From the NCBI RefSeq assembly GCF_900110835.1, contig NZ_FOJG01000001.1:2119022-2183021 (forward strand): a stretch of DNA of 64,000 nt, read 5' to 3'. Numbering within the stretch: the first letter of the stretch is position 1; the number at the start of each line of letters is the position of its first letter. Source of the stretch: Chitinophaga arvensicola. GTDB taxonomy: Bacteria; Bacteroidota; Bacteroidia; Chitinophagales; Chitinophagaceae. The notes under the pieces are model-generated. The model was not told the DNA's origin and made no database searches. It saw only the letters and a list, made by a program, of their open reading frames with translations. Positions 34,556-44,143 of this stretch are shown in pieces. The position numbers and the translations under genes were made by a program.

Positions 34556-37500
34556 ATGAAAATGACATTTACTCCTGCAGCGCAGCAAACCCGCAGAAGC
34601 GGGCCGGCTGTGTCCCGCATCAAACAATTCCTCCTATTGGGATGCTCCCTGCTGCCGGCCACCATGGGGTACGCCAGGCAAGCCGGGTTGACAGAAAAAG
34701 TGAAACTGGATATCTCCAGCGCTTCTCTTTCCCAGGTACTGAACGCATTAGGACACCAGAGCAGTTTTACTTTTAATTATGTAAAACAGGACTTCGACAA
34801 AATCATTGTACGGGACTATAAACCCGACAATATTACCCTGAATGAAGCCCTGAACCTGCTCCGGAACAAATCAGGTATCGAATACAGTGTAAGTGATAAA
34901 GCAATTCTCCTCAGAAAAGCAGAGAAAGACCCTACCACACAAACTACCCAGGCAGTAGCCCGCAAAATCAGCGGCCGTGTTACCACCGAAACAAAAGAAC
35001 CTATTCCCGGTGTATCCGTTTGGGTAAAAGGCACGAAGAACAGAACCGTAACAGATGCAGACGGTAAGTTCGACATCACCCTGGAAAATGAAAAAGCCAT
35101 ACTCAGCTTCAGCTATGTAGGCTATGAAACAGTAGACATGGCAGTGGGCAGTTCAGATATTATTAATCTGTCGCTCAAGCTGAGCAACAATGCCCTCAAC
35201 GAGGTGGTAGTACTCGGTTATGGTACCGCGAAAAAAGGAGACCTCTCCGCAGCGGTATCCGTTGTTCCTGATATGAAACAGATCAAGGAACGCCCGGTAC
35301 TGGATGTTGCGAATATGATCCAGGGTAAAGTACCCGGTATCACCGTAGTAAGCAATGGTGGTCATACCAGCAACGCCAATAAAGTAACTATCCGTGGAGT
35401 AGGCTCGGCAAACAGTGAAAACGTTTTGTATGTAGTGGATGGTGTACCCGGTGCCCCTTACAATCCTGCTGATGTAGAATCTATCACGGTACTGAAAGAT
35501 GCGGCTTCTGCGGCTATTTACGGTGCGTTCTCCGGTTCGGCAGGTGTTATCCTTGTTACCACCCGCCAGGCAGCCAAAGGAGTACCCAGTGTACAATATA
35601 CCGGCTTCGTGGGCGCTAAACAGGCATGGCGTACCTTGCAATCCCTTTCTGCTGAACAACAGGGCCAGGTATCTGACCTCGCGCAAAAAAATGCAGGTCT
35701 CGCACCACTGGATGGATGGAATCCTGCCAAAAATCCGGATGGCCTGGTTACCCGCACCAACTGGATGGATGAAATTTTCCGCACCGGCCTCGTACAAAGA
35801 CATAACATCAGCGTAAATGCCGGTACTGATAAATTTTCTACCCTCTTCCAGGCACGTTATGAAAAGGAAGAAGGTACCCTGATCAATACCTATAATAAAA
35901 ATATTTCCCTGAGATTTAATGCTAATTACGAGTTCACCAAAAAAGTGAAACTCCGCCAGGACATCTTCTGGAATAATAACGATAACCGTGATGCGGAAAC
36001 GGCCAGCGGCTATAGTGGCGCTATCCTTTCCGCCCTGTATATGCCCCGCTCTGCTACCCCTTACTATGCGGATGGCTCCTTCGGCGGTGTAGGCCCGAGA
36101 GGCGGACAATACAACGGGATCTATGGCGACGTGATCAACCCGGTAGCCACCCTGTTGAGAAACAAACCTTATAACAAAAGCAATGACTTACAGTCGGTAA
36201 CTGAACTGACCGTATCAGATATTATTCCCGGGTTATCTTACCTGTCCCGTTTCTCTTATCGTGCACAAAACTCCTTGTGGAAAAACTTTGAGCCAAGAAG
36301 AACAGAACCAGGAAAGCCTAACGACCAGAATAAGCTCACCTATGAAACCAATAAAGGTTACAACTGGATCTGGGAAAATACACTCAACTACAATAAGATC
36401 ATCAACCGCCACAACATAGGCGCTATGGTGTCTATGACCGGACAGGAATCCGCTAACCGTAAATATAATGCGGCAGCCATGGGTTTTGAGAACGAAGCCG
36501 ACTGGGCACAGTTTTTTACCAATGCCACTATCTTTGATCGCACCCAGCCGGAAGACGAAGAATGGAAAGACAGGGTGGTTTCTTATGTAGGAAGATTATC
36601 CTATAGCTGGGCTGACCGCTATTTTTTAACGGCAAGTTACCGTAACGATGTTGCCGGCCGGTTGGCAGAAGGCTATCGTTCCAAAGGTTTCCCTGGTGTA
36701 ACAGGTGCCTGGAAAATCAGTTCAGAATCTTTCATGGATAATGCAAAGTGGCTGGACCTGCTGAAAGTGAGAGCCAGCTGGGGTAAAATTGGTAATATCG
36801 GAAGTATTGAGCACTACTATGGATATGCCAAACTTACACCGGATTATACCTATCAGATCGGAGATGGCGCACCCAGAAGTAATTCACTGGCGATGACCAA
36901 AGCCTTTAATCCTACCCTCTCCTGGGAAACATCCAAACAAACAGACATCGGTATTGATATCAGCATCCTGAAACAACGCCTGTCTATTACCGCTGATTAT
37001 TTTGATAAACTGACCTACGACCTCATTCAGGTACAGGCATCCGGATTTCCAAATACCTTCGGTCTGGAAGCTCCTTTAATCAACAAAGGTGAAATCGGCA
37101 ACAAAGGTTTTGAAGTAGCCGTATCCTGGAATGATCATGTGGGCCAGGTAGGTTACAACCTGAGCGCCAATATCGCTACCCTGAAAAACACAGTAGAATA
37201 TGTGGATACAGATCCTAAAGCGGTAATGATTCATACAGACGCATTCAGGCAGGTGCTGACACCTTTCCGCTCTACCGCCGGACAACCATTTTATTCCTAC
37301 TGGCTGATTAAAACCGCAGGTATCTTCCAATCGGATGATGAAGCAAAAAATTATCAGAAAGATGGCAAAATGATCCAGCCGAACGCAAAGGCAGGGGATC
37401 TGAAATTTGTGGATCAGAATGGCGATGGTAAAATTAATGATGCCGACCGTGTTTACATGGGCAACGCATTCCCAAAACTGACCTACGGATTTACCGCCAG

Positions 37501-37945
37501 CTTTACCTGGAAGAATTTCGACCTGAGCCTGTTTATGCAGGGTGTAGGCGGGGTAAAACTGTTCAATGCCTTCAAGATGACCACCCTCGGTGGTTCCGAA
37601 CAGGGCTACAACCGTTGGGATAAAATACTCGATGCATGGTCTGTGGATAATAAAGGTTCCAATATTCCCCGCATCTCCGCCAATGATCCTAACAAAAACT
37701 TCCAGACCAACTCCGACTGGTACCTGGAAAACGGTAACTACCTGAGATTAAAAAACCTCCTGATCGGCTATACGTTTAAGAAAATGAGCTGGAACCAGGG
37801 ATTGCGTGTATACTTCAGCGGCGACAACCTCCTCACCTTTACCAAATACACCGGTATGGATCCGGAAGTGGGTGGTTTCGGTCTTGATGGCGGCCAGTTC
37901 CCGGTATCACGTGTGTTCTCTGTTGGTGCAAACATTAAATTCTGA
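34556..37945 (+). CDS. SusC/RagA TonB-linked receptor with STN signalling domain (module 1)
   Basis: 1129 residues. After a signal peptide (near residue 40) comes an STN domain (LDISSASLSQVLNALGHQSS to about residue 120), a carboxypeptidase-like regulatory domain (ISGRVTTETKEPIPGVSVWV), a TonB-box/plug start (NEVVVLGYGTAKKGDLSAAV) and the barrel, ending with aromatic F. The STN domain contacts FecR. It is 34 bases after fecR and 17 before susD. Ligand probably a glycan, from the glycosidase-like gene that follows. Confidence 0.93.
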   Translation: MKMTFTPAAQQTRRSGPAVSRIKQFLLLGCSLLPATMGYARQAGLTEKVKLDISSASLSQVLNALGHQSSFTFNYVKQDFDKIIVRDYKPDNITLNEALNLLRNKSGIEYSVSDKAILLRKAEKDPTTQTTQAVARKISGRVTTETKEPIPGVSVWVKGTKNRTVTDADGKFDITLENEKAILSFSYVGYETVDMAVGSSDIINLSLKLSNNALNEVVVLGYGTAKKGDLSAAVSVVPDMKQIKERPVLDVANMIQGKVPGITVVSNGGHTSNANKVTIRGVGSANSENVLYVVDGVPGAPYNPADVESITVLKDAASAAIYGAFSGSAGVILVTTRQAAKGVPSVQYTGFVGAKQAWRTLQSLSAEQQGQVSDLAQKNAGLAPLDGWNPAKNPDGLVTRTNWMDEIFRTGLVQRHNISVNAGTDKFSTLFQARYEKEEGTLINTYNKNISLRFNANYEFTKKVKLRQDIFWNNNDNRDAETASGYSGAILSALYMPRSATPYYADGSFGGVGPRGGQYNGIYGDVINPVATLLRNKPYNKSNDLQSVTELTVSDIIPGLSYLSRFSYRAQNSLWKNFEPRRTEPGKPNDQNKLTYETNKGYNWIWENTLNYNKIINRHNIGAMVSMTGQESANRKYNAAAMGFENEADWAQFFTNATIFDRTQPEDEEWKDRVVSYVGRLSYSWADRYFLTASYRNDVAGRLAEGYRSKGFPGVTGAWKISSESFMDNAKWLDLLKVRASWGKIGNIGSIEHYYGYAKLTPDYTYQIGDGAPRSNSLAMTKAFNPTLSWETSKQTDIGIDISILKQRLSITADYFDKLTYDLIQVQASGFPNTFGLEAPLINKGEIGNKGFEVAVSWNDHVGQVGYNLSANIATLKNTVEYVDTDPKAVMIHTDAFRQVLTPFRSTAGQPFYSYWLIKTAGIFQSDDEAKNYQKDGKMIQPNAKAGDLKFVDQNGDGKINDADRVYMGNAFPKLTYGFTASFTWKNFDLSLFMQGVGGVKLFNAFKMTTLGGSEQGYNRWDKILDAWSVDNKGSNIPRISANDPNKNFQTNSDWYLENGNYLRLKNLLIGYTFKKMSWNQGLRVYFSGDNLLTFTKYTGMDPEVGGFGLDGGQFPVSRVFSVGANIKF

Positions 37946-37962
37946 TCAAACCAAACATTATC

Positions 37963-39561
37963 ATGAAAACGAATTTCAAACATATACTGCTCCTGGGATC
38001 ACTGCTGGTGGGTGCAAGCGCGTGTAATAAATGGGTGGATACCAAACCAAACGGCGCCCCTACCACCGCCTATTTCTGGCAGAGTGACGCCGACCTGAAG
38101 AAAGCTACCACCGACATGTACGTAGCTATGCGTAATGAATCTACCTGGGGCCGCGATCTGTTCTGGGTACAGGATGCCAGCGATGACCTCATTGTAGGCC
38201 GCGCAAAGGCAGATGGCGAAAACATCAAGAACTTTATTCCAAGCGGCCGTGAAGGCTACCTGACCAGCGGATGGGGTGATCTGTATAAAATGATCAACCG
38301 CGCCAACCAGGTGATCCAGAATGTGCCGACTTCAAAAAATACTACAGAAGCTGCGCGTAACCAGGCATTGGGTGAAGCTTACTTTATGCGCGGGTTTGCT
38401 CATTTCTGGGTAGCCTACCTCTGGGGACACAAAGACCAGGGCGTTCCATTCGACGGACCTGAAAACCCGGAATTTGGTAAACGTATTCCTCCACAACTGC
38501 CTTCTGTAACAGACAACTACGCGCAGATCATCAGCGATATGCAGAAAGCAGCCGACCTGCTGCCTATGTTTGAAACCTACGGCGCTTCCGATCGGGGTAA
38601 AGCACATAAGGTGGCCGCATGGGGATACATGGTAAAAGTATACGCTTACTGGGCACAATACGATGCTTCCAAATGGACACTGATTCCTGCGTTGTGCGAT
38701 AAAATCCGTGATGAAGGACATCGCTCCCTCGTTAAAGGAAAAGAAAACAGCCAGGCGAATTACCGCGCCGTGTTCACCATCGCCAACAACTGGAGTTCTG
38801 AATATATCTGGTCTGTTACTTCCGGTGTACAGGGTGGTTCTGAGTTCCCGGGCGTGGTACTGGAAAATACCGGTTGGGCTATCTTCAACGGCTGGGGTTA
38901 TTTCCAACCTACCGAAGAGCTGTATGATGAATACGAAAACGGTGATCCGAGACGCGAAGTAACCATCCTGAAATTTGGTGATAAATTCACTTTCTTCGGC
39001 CTGGAGCGTTCCTACTATTCTACCAACAGCTTGTCCGGTTTCCAGATGAATAAATATATGGAACCTTATTCCTATGGTAAAGACGGCGATAAATCCACCA
39101 ATACCGTTATTAATCAGAGCCCCGATTATCCTACTACTTCACTCAATTTACCATTGATGCGGTATGCAGAGATCCTGCTCTTCAAAGCAGAAGCGCTGAT
39201 TAAAACAGGTAAAAGCGGTGATGCCGCAGGTCCGCTGAATGAAGTACGCAACCGGGTTGGATTAACAGGCATTCCTAATCCTACTATGGACGATCTGAAA
39301 CATGAACGCCGGGTGGAACTGGCCTGCGAATGGACCGACCGTCTGCAGGATCTGAAAAGATGGGGCGATTATGCAAAGATCAATGCACCTCTGCACGGAC
39401 GTATTCACGCTGATAAGGTGAATCCTTTGTCGCCATATGAAATCAAACAGGTATGGCCAGCAAGAACGTTTGATCCGAATAAACATATGGCATGGCCAAT
39501 GAATCCGGATGTAATTGCACAAAGTAACGGCGCCTACAAGCAGGTACCAGGCTGGAGATAA
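37963..39561 (+). CDS. SusD/RagB substrate-binding lipoprotein (module 1)
   Basis: 532 residues with a lipoprotein signal (lipobox ASAC, Cys21). SusD-like hallmarks are EAYFMRGFAHFWVAYLWG, the SVTDNYAQIISDMQKAADLLP repeat and the C-terminal KHERRVELACEWTDRLQDLKRWGDY. Partner of the SusC encoded directly upstream. A terminator-like hairpin follows, so it may mark the end of the main transcript. Confidence 0.93.
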   Translation: MKTNFKHILLLGSLLVGASACNKWVDTKPNGAPTTAYFWQSDADLKKATTDMYVAMRNESTWGRDLFWVQDASDDLIVGRAKADGENIKNFIPSGREGYLTSGWGDLYKMINRANQVIQNVPTSKNTTEAARNQALGEAYFMRGFAHFWVAYLWGHKDQGVPFDGPENPEFGKRIPPQLPSVTDNYAQIISDMQKAADLLPMFETYGASDRGKAHKVAAWGYMVKVYAYWAQYDASKWTLIPALCDKIRDEGHRSLVKGKENSQANYRAVFTIANNWSSEYIWSVTSGVQGGSEFPGVVLENTGWAIFNGWGYFQPTEELYDEYENGDPRREVTILKFGDKFTFFGLERSYYSTNSLSGFQMNKYMEPYSYGKDGDKSTNTVINQSPDYPTTSLNLPLMRYAEILLFKAEALIKTGKSGDAAGPLNEVRNRVGLTGIPNPTMDDLKHERRVELACEWTDRLQDLKRWGDYAKINAPLHGRIHADKVNPLSPYEIKQVWPARTFDPNKHMAWPMNPDVIAQSNGAYKQVPGWR

Positions 39562-39587
39562 TAACAGCATACAGCGAACATTGATAA

Positions 39588-39638
39588 GGCGATGGCAGGA
39601 GCGGAGATATTTATATATCTTCGTTCCTGCCATTCGCC
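39588..39638 (+). terminator. Long hairpin with T-tail between susD and the glycosidase-like gene
   Basis: Arms ggcgatggcaggagcggaga (from 39588) and the complementary stretch ending at 39638 pair over about 23 bp with a few mismatches, followed by gtttttg. It looks like a rho-independent terminator, or an attenuator that lets some transcription reach the next gene. Confidence 0.75.
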
Positions 39639-39666
39639 GTTTTTGTTTCACGCCAAATGTTGGACT

Positions 39667-41103
39667 ATGCCACGAAATTATTTCCTGCCCGCGCTGCTTT
39701 TCTTTGCTGTTTCCCTTAACAGTTGCATACATCACGCCAAACCTTCTACGCACATCGCGGTAGATACCATCCCAGCAGGCCCCCGCCCTTTATTTAAAGA
39801 TTTTATGGGACTCAATGGTCATCTTTCCTTTAAGCCGGACCTGTATAAACAGGTATGCCGCCTGGTACGTAATTATCATAATATCAGCTGGGATGTGAAA
39901 GCGCCGGGTGATGCCATTACCATTCCACGTACGGTAAACGGGATCAACTGGAAACAGGACGCGTATGGCCCCTGGAAGAAAGCGGGTTTTGAAACAGATA
40001 TTTGTATGCAGTTTCAGGGCGTAGGACTGGGTAATCCGAATTACCGGAAATTATGGGCAGGCCGTGAACAATGGGCATATGATTATGGAAAAGCGATGGC
40101 TACTTACTATGGTCCTTCCGGAGCAGAACAGCTTTGTACATCTGTGGAAATTGACAATGAGCCGGGCTCCCGCTTTGATCCCGATTTATATAAAACCCTT
40201 TTTACAAAGATGACGCAGGGCGTACGTGCCGGTGATCCCCGGTTGAAGATCGTAACACCTGCTGTGGTGGCTGGCAAAGCAGACCCTTACTCCCAGGCGT
40301 TGGATAATATGTATGGAGATGCTGCTATTTTACCCCTCTATGATGTGATCAATATCCATACTTATCCTACCATTGAAAAATCAGCGACCAGCGAAAATAA
40401 CTGGAACCGCAGTTACCCGGAAGATAATTCCCTGAAATATCTCAAAGTCATTGAAGATGCCATCGACTGGCGCAATACCCATGCAAAGGATAAAGAAGTG
40501 TGGGTAACGGAATTCGGTTATGATGCGTGTACTCCGGCGGCTATGGCCAAACGGAAGGACTGGGCGCTGAAACTCAACTGGCAGGGCGCCAGCGATCTTC
40601 AACAGGCGCAGTACCTGGTAAGATCGTTCCTGCTGTTTTCCGCGCTGGATATACAACGGGCCTATCTCTACTATTACAATGATGAAGACGAAGCCTCTTT
40701 TCATGCCGCTTCGGGCATTACACGCAACTTCACACCGAAGCAGTCGTTCTGGGCGTTAAAGCAACTATACCAAACCCTGGGAGACTACCGCTTCCGCCGT
40801 GTTGTGAAAAAAGAAACAGATTCACTGTATGTATTTGAGTTTGTAAAGGGAGACGATCCAAAGTCGCTGGTATGGGTGGCCTGGTCGCCTACCGGCGCCA
40901 GAACGCATGAACAAACAGGGTATCAGCCACACGTGGCATCAGTGACACTTGATAAGCTGCCGGGAGTGCCGGTGAGTGCTACATCCATGATTACCACAGA
41001 TGCACCTGCAGCACAGGTAACCTGGGATAAAGCCGGGGAAACCGGCATGCGCCTGCAGATCGGAGAGAGCCCTGTTTACATTTCCTTTCAGGCAGGTAAA
41101 TAG
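39667..41103 (+). CDS. Putative clan GH-A glycoside hydrolase, lipoprotein
   Basis: 478 residues from ATG 39667, where a lipoprotein signal begins (lipobox LNSC, Cys20); a longer frame from 39592 would read through the terminator hairpin. A TIM-barrel pattern is visible: EIDNEPGS (Glu165, candidate acid/base) and WVTEFGYD (Glu282, candidate nucleophile), spaced as in clan GH-A retaining enzymes. The C-terminal ~90 residues look like a beta-sandwich. I cannot assign a CAZy family. It probably acts at the cell surface on the ligand of the SusC/SusD pair upstream, though a hairpin separates the transcripts. Confidence 0.65.
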   Translation: MPRNYFLPALLFFAVSLNSCIHHAKPSTHIAVDTIPAGPRPLFKDFMGLNGHLSFKPDLYKQVCRLVRNYHNISWDVKAPGDAITIPRTVNGINWKQDAYGPWKKAGFETDICMQFQGVGLGNPNYRKLWAGREQWAYDYGKAMATYYGPSGAEQLCTSVEIDNEPGSRFDPDLYKTLFTKMTQGVRAGDPRLKIVTPAVVAGKADPYSQALDNMYGDAAILPLYDVINIHTYPTIEKSATSENNWNRSYPEDNSLKYLKVIEDAIDWRNTHAKDKEVWVTEFGYDACTPAAMAKRKDWALKLNWQGASDLQQAQYLVRSFLLFSALDIQRAYLYYYNDEDEASFHAASGITRNFTPKQSFWALKQLYQTLGDYRFRRVVKKETDSLYVFEFVKGDDPKSLVWVAWSPTGARTHEQTGYQPHVASVTLDKLPGVPVSATSMITTDAPAAQVTWDKAGETGMRLQIGESPVYISFQAGK

Positions 41104-41174
41104 CTGGTCTGAACAGTAAAGTACACCTTCCGGACAGGGGAAAAAATGCCGACCTGTTTTTTTATATTAGCCGG

Positions 41175-41954
41175 ATGAACGATACGATAGCCCAAACATC
41201 CCTGAAGCGACCTTTTGTTTTATCTGGCGGCGGCGCCAGGGGCTATGCCCACCTGGGTGTTTTAAAAGCCTTTTCTGAGCATGGTGTTTATCCCGAAGCC
41301 ATAGCGGCTACCAGCGCCGGTTCTATAGCAGCTGCCTTTATCTGCGACGGATACAGCACCGACGAAGTGAGAGAAATATTTCAGCGACATAAACTCGGTC
41401 TGTCAATGCAATGGCGGAACTGGCGTGCCGGTTTTCTATCTCTCAAAAAAGTAGCAAAAGTACTGAAACAAACCTTACGGCATCAGACCTTTGAATCACT
41501 GGATACACCTTTGTATGTAACGGCCACCAACTTCGTAACCGGCAACCAGCAGATTTTCAGTGAAGGCGCGTTAATTCCTGCTATCCTGGCGGCATCTTCA
41601 GTGCCATTGCTGTTTCCTCCGGTAGAAATCAACGGATCCCAGTATGTTGATGGCGGTCTTTCCGGTAACCTGCCGGTAGAACCCTTACTGGCCGAATACC
41701 GCGACATTATCGGCGTACACGTAAACCCGCTCACACCTTACAACCCTGCAGAAGGCTTCCTGGCCAATGTGGAAAGAACCCTTCATCTGGCCATCCGGGA
41801 ACCGGTGTTAAAGAATAAATTATTGTGCAGTTATTTTATTGAGCCGGAAGATCTGGGCAAGTACGGTATGTTTGAATTCAACCGCCTGGAGGCTATTTAT
41901 ACATCCGGGCTGGAATACACACGCCGGCAGTTGCAACAGCAGCCGGTGATATAA
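41175..41954 (+). CDS. Patatin-like phospholipase
   Basis: 259 residues. Oxyanion motif GGGARG (18-23), nucleophile in ATSAGS (Ser47) and the catalytic Asp in YVDGGLSGN (Asp159). The usual GxSxG is altered to AxSxG here. No signal peptide, so the enzyme is cytoplasmic or peripheral. The family hydrolyses acyl esters of phospholipids or other lipids with a Ser-Asp dyad. 28 bases downstream is a beta-propeller gene, possibly on the same mRNA. Confidence 0.9.
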   Translation: MNDTIAQTSLKRPFVLSGGGARGYAHLGVLKAFSEHGVYPEAIAATSAGSIAAAFICDGYSTDEVREIFQRHKLGLSMQWRNWRAGFLSLKKVAKVLKQTLRHQTFESLDTPLYVTATNFVTGNQQIFSEGALIPAILAASSVPLLFPPVEINGSQYVDGGLSGNLPVEPLLAEYRDIIGVHVNPLTPYNPAEGFLANVERTLHLAIREPVLKNKLLCSYFIEPEDLGKYGMFEFNRLEAIYTSGLEYTRRQLQQQPVI

Positions 41955-41982
41955 CCCCCGACATCTTTTAAATACGATCTAT

Positions 41983-42939
41983 ATGCGAACCCTTTTCCTC
42001 CTATTGATGAGTTTGTCCTGTTTCGGACAAACTGTTTCGTTACCCGTACTCCACCACTTAACCAGAGATACTGCTGCCAATGATTACTGGAATTGTTTTA
42101 CCGCCGATGGCAAACAGGTGGTATTCAGCCGAAGTATAAACGGTAGTATCCGTAAATTATACCAGGTGCCGGTATCCGGCGGAATTGCCACCCGTTTCCT
42201 GCCTCACATGAATGATAGCACAATGGGAGAAACCCGGCCCAATACTGCCAGCGATGGAAGGATTGCATTTACCGGTATCTCCGGAAACAAACCGCCTACC
42301 ATCTGGCTCACCGGTGCCACTGGCGACACTGCTACCCAGGTGAAAACAGTACGCATTCATGGCAATCCTTCTTATCCCTGCTGGTATCCTGATAATAAGC
42401 AACTGATGGTGGTAGCTTATCTCAAAAATGACGGTGGTATACTAACGTCTGTGGATATCCGTACAGGAGAAACTATCGGGTTAACACAGCCGGATAGTAT
42501 CAACTGCGGTATGCCTAATCTCTCCCCGGATGGCAAACGGGTTGTTTTTGCCGGGCAGCTGCCGGTAAAGGGATTGACTTATGATCAGGAAAAGAATAAC
42601 ATCTGGATAGCTACAGTCGGGAAACAAAAATTATCGGATGTTCAGCCACTGGACACCTGCCAGGGACGCGCTCCTTCCTGGTCGCCCGACGGGCAATGGG
42701 TCGCTTTTGAATCCACTTTCGGCGGCGGTAACAGATATGCCGTGTTCGTCATGAATGTAAAAACAAAGCAGAAACTACGGCTCACTGATTATAACTCGAA
42801 TGCCAATCACCCGGTATGGTCGCCCGATGGTAACAGTATGGTGATGTCGGTGGTGCAACCAGGGCATCCGGGAAAAACGTGTATGGCGGTGATCACCGAT
42901 CTGAAGAAATGGCTGAAGCAGAAAGCACCCCGTAAATAG
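41983..42939 (+). CDS. Secreted TolB-like (PD40) beta-propeller protein
   Basis: 318 residues with a signal peptide (about 1-16, ending FGQ). Repeated PD40/WD40-like blades are visible: YWNCFTADGKQVVFSRS, PNLSPDGKRVVFAGQ, PSWSPDGQWVAFES and PVWSPDGNSMVMSV. Such propellers usually bind proteins or glycans; no catalytic residues can be pointed to. It follows the patatin gene closely. Confidence 0.85.
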   Translation: MRTLFLLLMSLSCFGQTVSLPVLHHLTRDTAANDYWNCFTADGKQVVFSRSINGSIRKLYQVPVSGGIATRFLPHMNDSTMGETRPNTASDGRIAFTGISGNKPPTIWLTGATGDTATQVKTVRIHGNPSYPCWYPDNKQLMVVAYLKNDGGILTSVDIRTGETIGLTQPDSINCGMPNLSPDGKRVVFAGQLPVKGLTYDQEKNNIWIATVGKQKLSDVQPLDTCQGRAPSWSPDGQWVAFESTFGGGNRYAVFVMNVKTKQKLRLTDYNSNANHPVWSPDGNSMVMSVVQPGHPGKTCMAVITDLKKWLKQKAPRK

Positions 42940-43004
42940 AGCGGTGTCGCAAATCCTCCGCTATTTTGTCGTATTTGACCATCCCACGTGTTGGATAGTC
43001 GTGC

Positions 43005-43012
43005 TATGTTTG
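43005..43012 (+). promoter_or_regulatory. Candidate -7 box of the SRPBCC gene
   Basis: TATGTTTG fits TAnnTTTG, 38 bases before the ATG at 43050. TTGs upstream are not at the standard distance. Confidence 0.4.
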
Positions 43013-43049
43013 CATTAACAAAAATGATAAACATTTAAATCTTATAAAG

Positions 43050-43475
43050 ATGAGTAACGCAAATAACACAACTATCACTGTCGGCACCACCGTAAATGCA
43101 CCTGTAGCAAAAGTATGGGAAGTCTGGAGTTCACCGGAGCATATTGTGAAATGGAGCACCCCATCTCCCGACTGGCACACCACAACAGCAGAAAATGACC
43201 TGCGCACCGGTGGTAAATTCTCTTCCCGTATGGAAGCAAAGGACGGCAGTTTTGGATTTGATTTCGCCGGAGAATATGACGAAGTAAAAGAACATGCACT
43301 GATGGCCTACACCCTGGGCGATGGCCGCAAAGTAAATATTGTTTTTTCCACGGATGGTGATACCACTACCGTTACAGAAACCTTTGATCCGGAAAATATC
43401 AATCCGCTTGAAATGCAACGTGGCGGCTGGCAGGCGATCATCGATAACTTCAAGACATATACAGAATCATTATAG
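43050..43475 (+). CDS. SRPBCC/AHSA1 family protein
   Basis: 141 residues forming one START-like lipid-binding fold: VNAPVAKVWEVWSSPEHIVKW near the N-terminus and VTETFDPENINPLEMQRGGWQAIIDNF near the end, as in AHSA1-domain (activator of Hsp90 ATPase homologue) proteins. These bind hydrophobic ligands; specific role unknown. Monocistronic, with a terminator at 43524-43554. Confidence 0.9.
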   Translation: MSNANNTTITVGTTVNAPVAKVWEVWSSPEHIVKWSTPSPDWHTTTAENDLRTGGKFSSRMEAKDGSFGFDFAGEYDEVKEHALMAYTLGDGRKVNIVFSTDGDTTTVTETFDPENINPLEMQRGGWQAIIDNFKTYTESL

Positions 43476-43523
43476 GGGCTGATCCGCTTTTCCTGCAATA
43501 ATTTTTCCGGTAAATATTTTAAT

Positions 43524-43554
43524 AAAAAGGGCTTCTGTTGTGAAGCCCTTTTTT
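43524..43554. terminator. Rho-independent terminator after the SRPBCC gene
   Basis: Arms aaaaagggcttc (43524-43535) and gaagcccttttt (from 43542) around a 6-base loop, ending in a T-run. Confidence 0.88.
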
Positions 43555-43596
43555 GTTGTGCAAACAAGTTATACTTTCAGGTCAAATACTGCACCT

Positions 43597-44082
43597 ATGC
43601 ATATCAGTTTCGTGGAGTTATTACTATTGATCACCCTGGTGGCTTCGGCGCTCATGGCAGGACTTTTTTTCGCCTACGCCTGTTCTGTGAATCCGGGATT
43701 GGGAAGATTAGCAGACAGAGGCTATCTTTCCGCCATGCAGTCTATTAACCGGGCTATCCTGAACCCGGTATTTTTTGCTCCTTTCATGGGTTCGCTGGTG
43801 TTACTACCGCTTGCTACCTGGGCCGCCTGGAGCAGTGGTGGCGGGTGGTTACTGGCAGCAACAGGAATGTATTTTGCCGGTGTTTTTGGCGTAACCATCG
43901 CGGGCAATGTACCCCTGAATAATGCGCTGGATAAACTGGAGTTGCAGGCAGCTTCCGAAGAACAGCTGGCGCAGTACCGCGCAAACTTTGAGAAAAGATG
44001 GAACCGGCTGAACCTGGTACGAACAGTGTGTGCTGTGCTTACCCTCGCACTGGTGGGAACTGCCTGTATCTGTCAGGATTGA
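43597..44082 (+). CDS. DUF1772 (anthrone oxygenase-like) membrane protein
   Basis: 161 residues from ATG 43597; the longer frame begins inside the preceding terminator and is rejected. Four membrane helices, with the family pattern LMAGLFFAYACSVNPGLGRL, the motif SINRAILNPVF and the C-terminal FEKRWNRLNLVRT. DUF1772 is named from fungal anthrone oxygenases, but bacterial members have no proven activity. Monocistronic. Confidence 0.85.
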   Translation: MHISFVELLLLITLVASALMAGLFFAYACSVNPGLGRLADRGYLSAMQSINRAILNPVFFAPFMGSLVLLPLATWAAWSSGGGWLLAATGMYFAGVFGVTIAGNVPLNNALDKLELQAASEEQLAQYRANFEKRWNRLNLVRTVCAVLTLALVGTACICQD

Positions 44083-44143
44083 AGTAATAAGGAGTTAAGA
44101 AGAAGAAGAAAGAACACCGGTATTTCTATTAAGCGCTTTTAGT

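Noticed and set aside
35153..36109. 318-codon minus-strand frame over a susC gene
   Set aside because: Antisense shadow of the SusC of module 1; no independent features.
39592..39666. Longer N-terminus for the glycosidase-like lipoprotein
   Set aside because: It would be coded inside the terminator-like hairpin and would bury the lipoprotein signal that begins at 39667.
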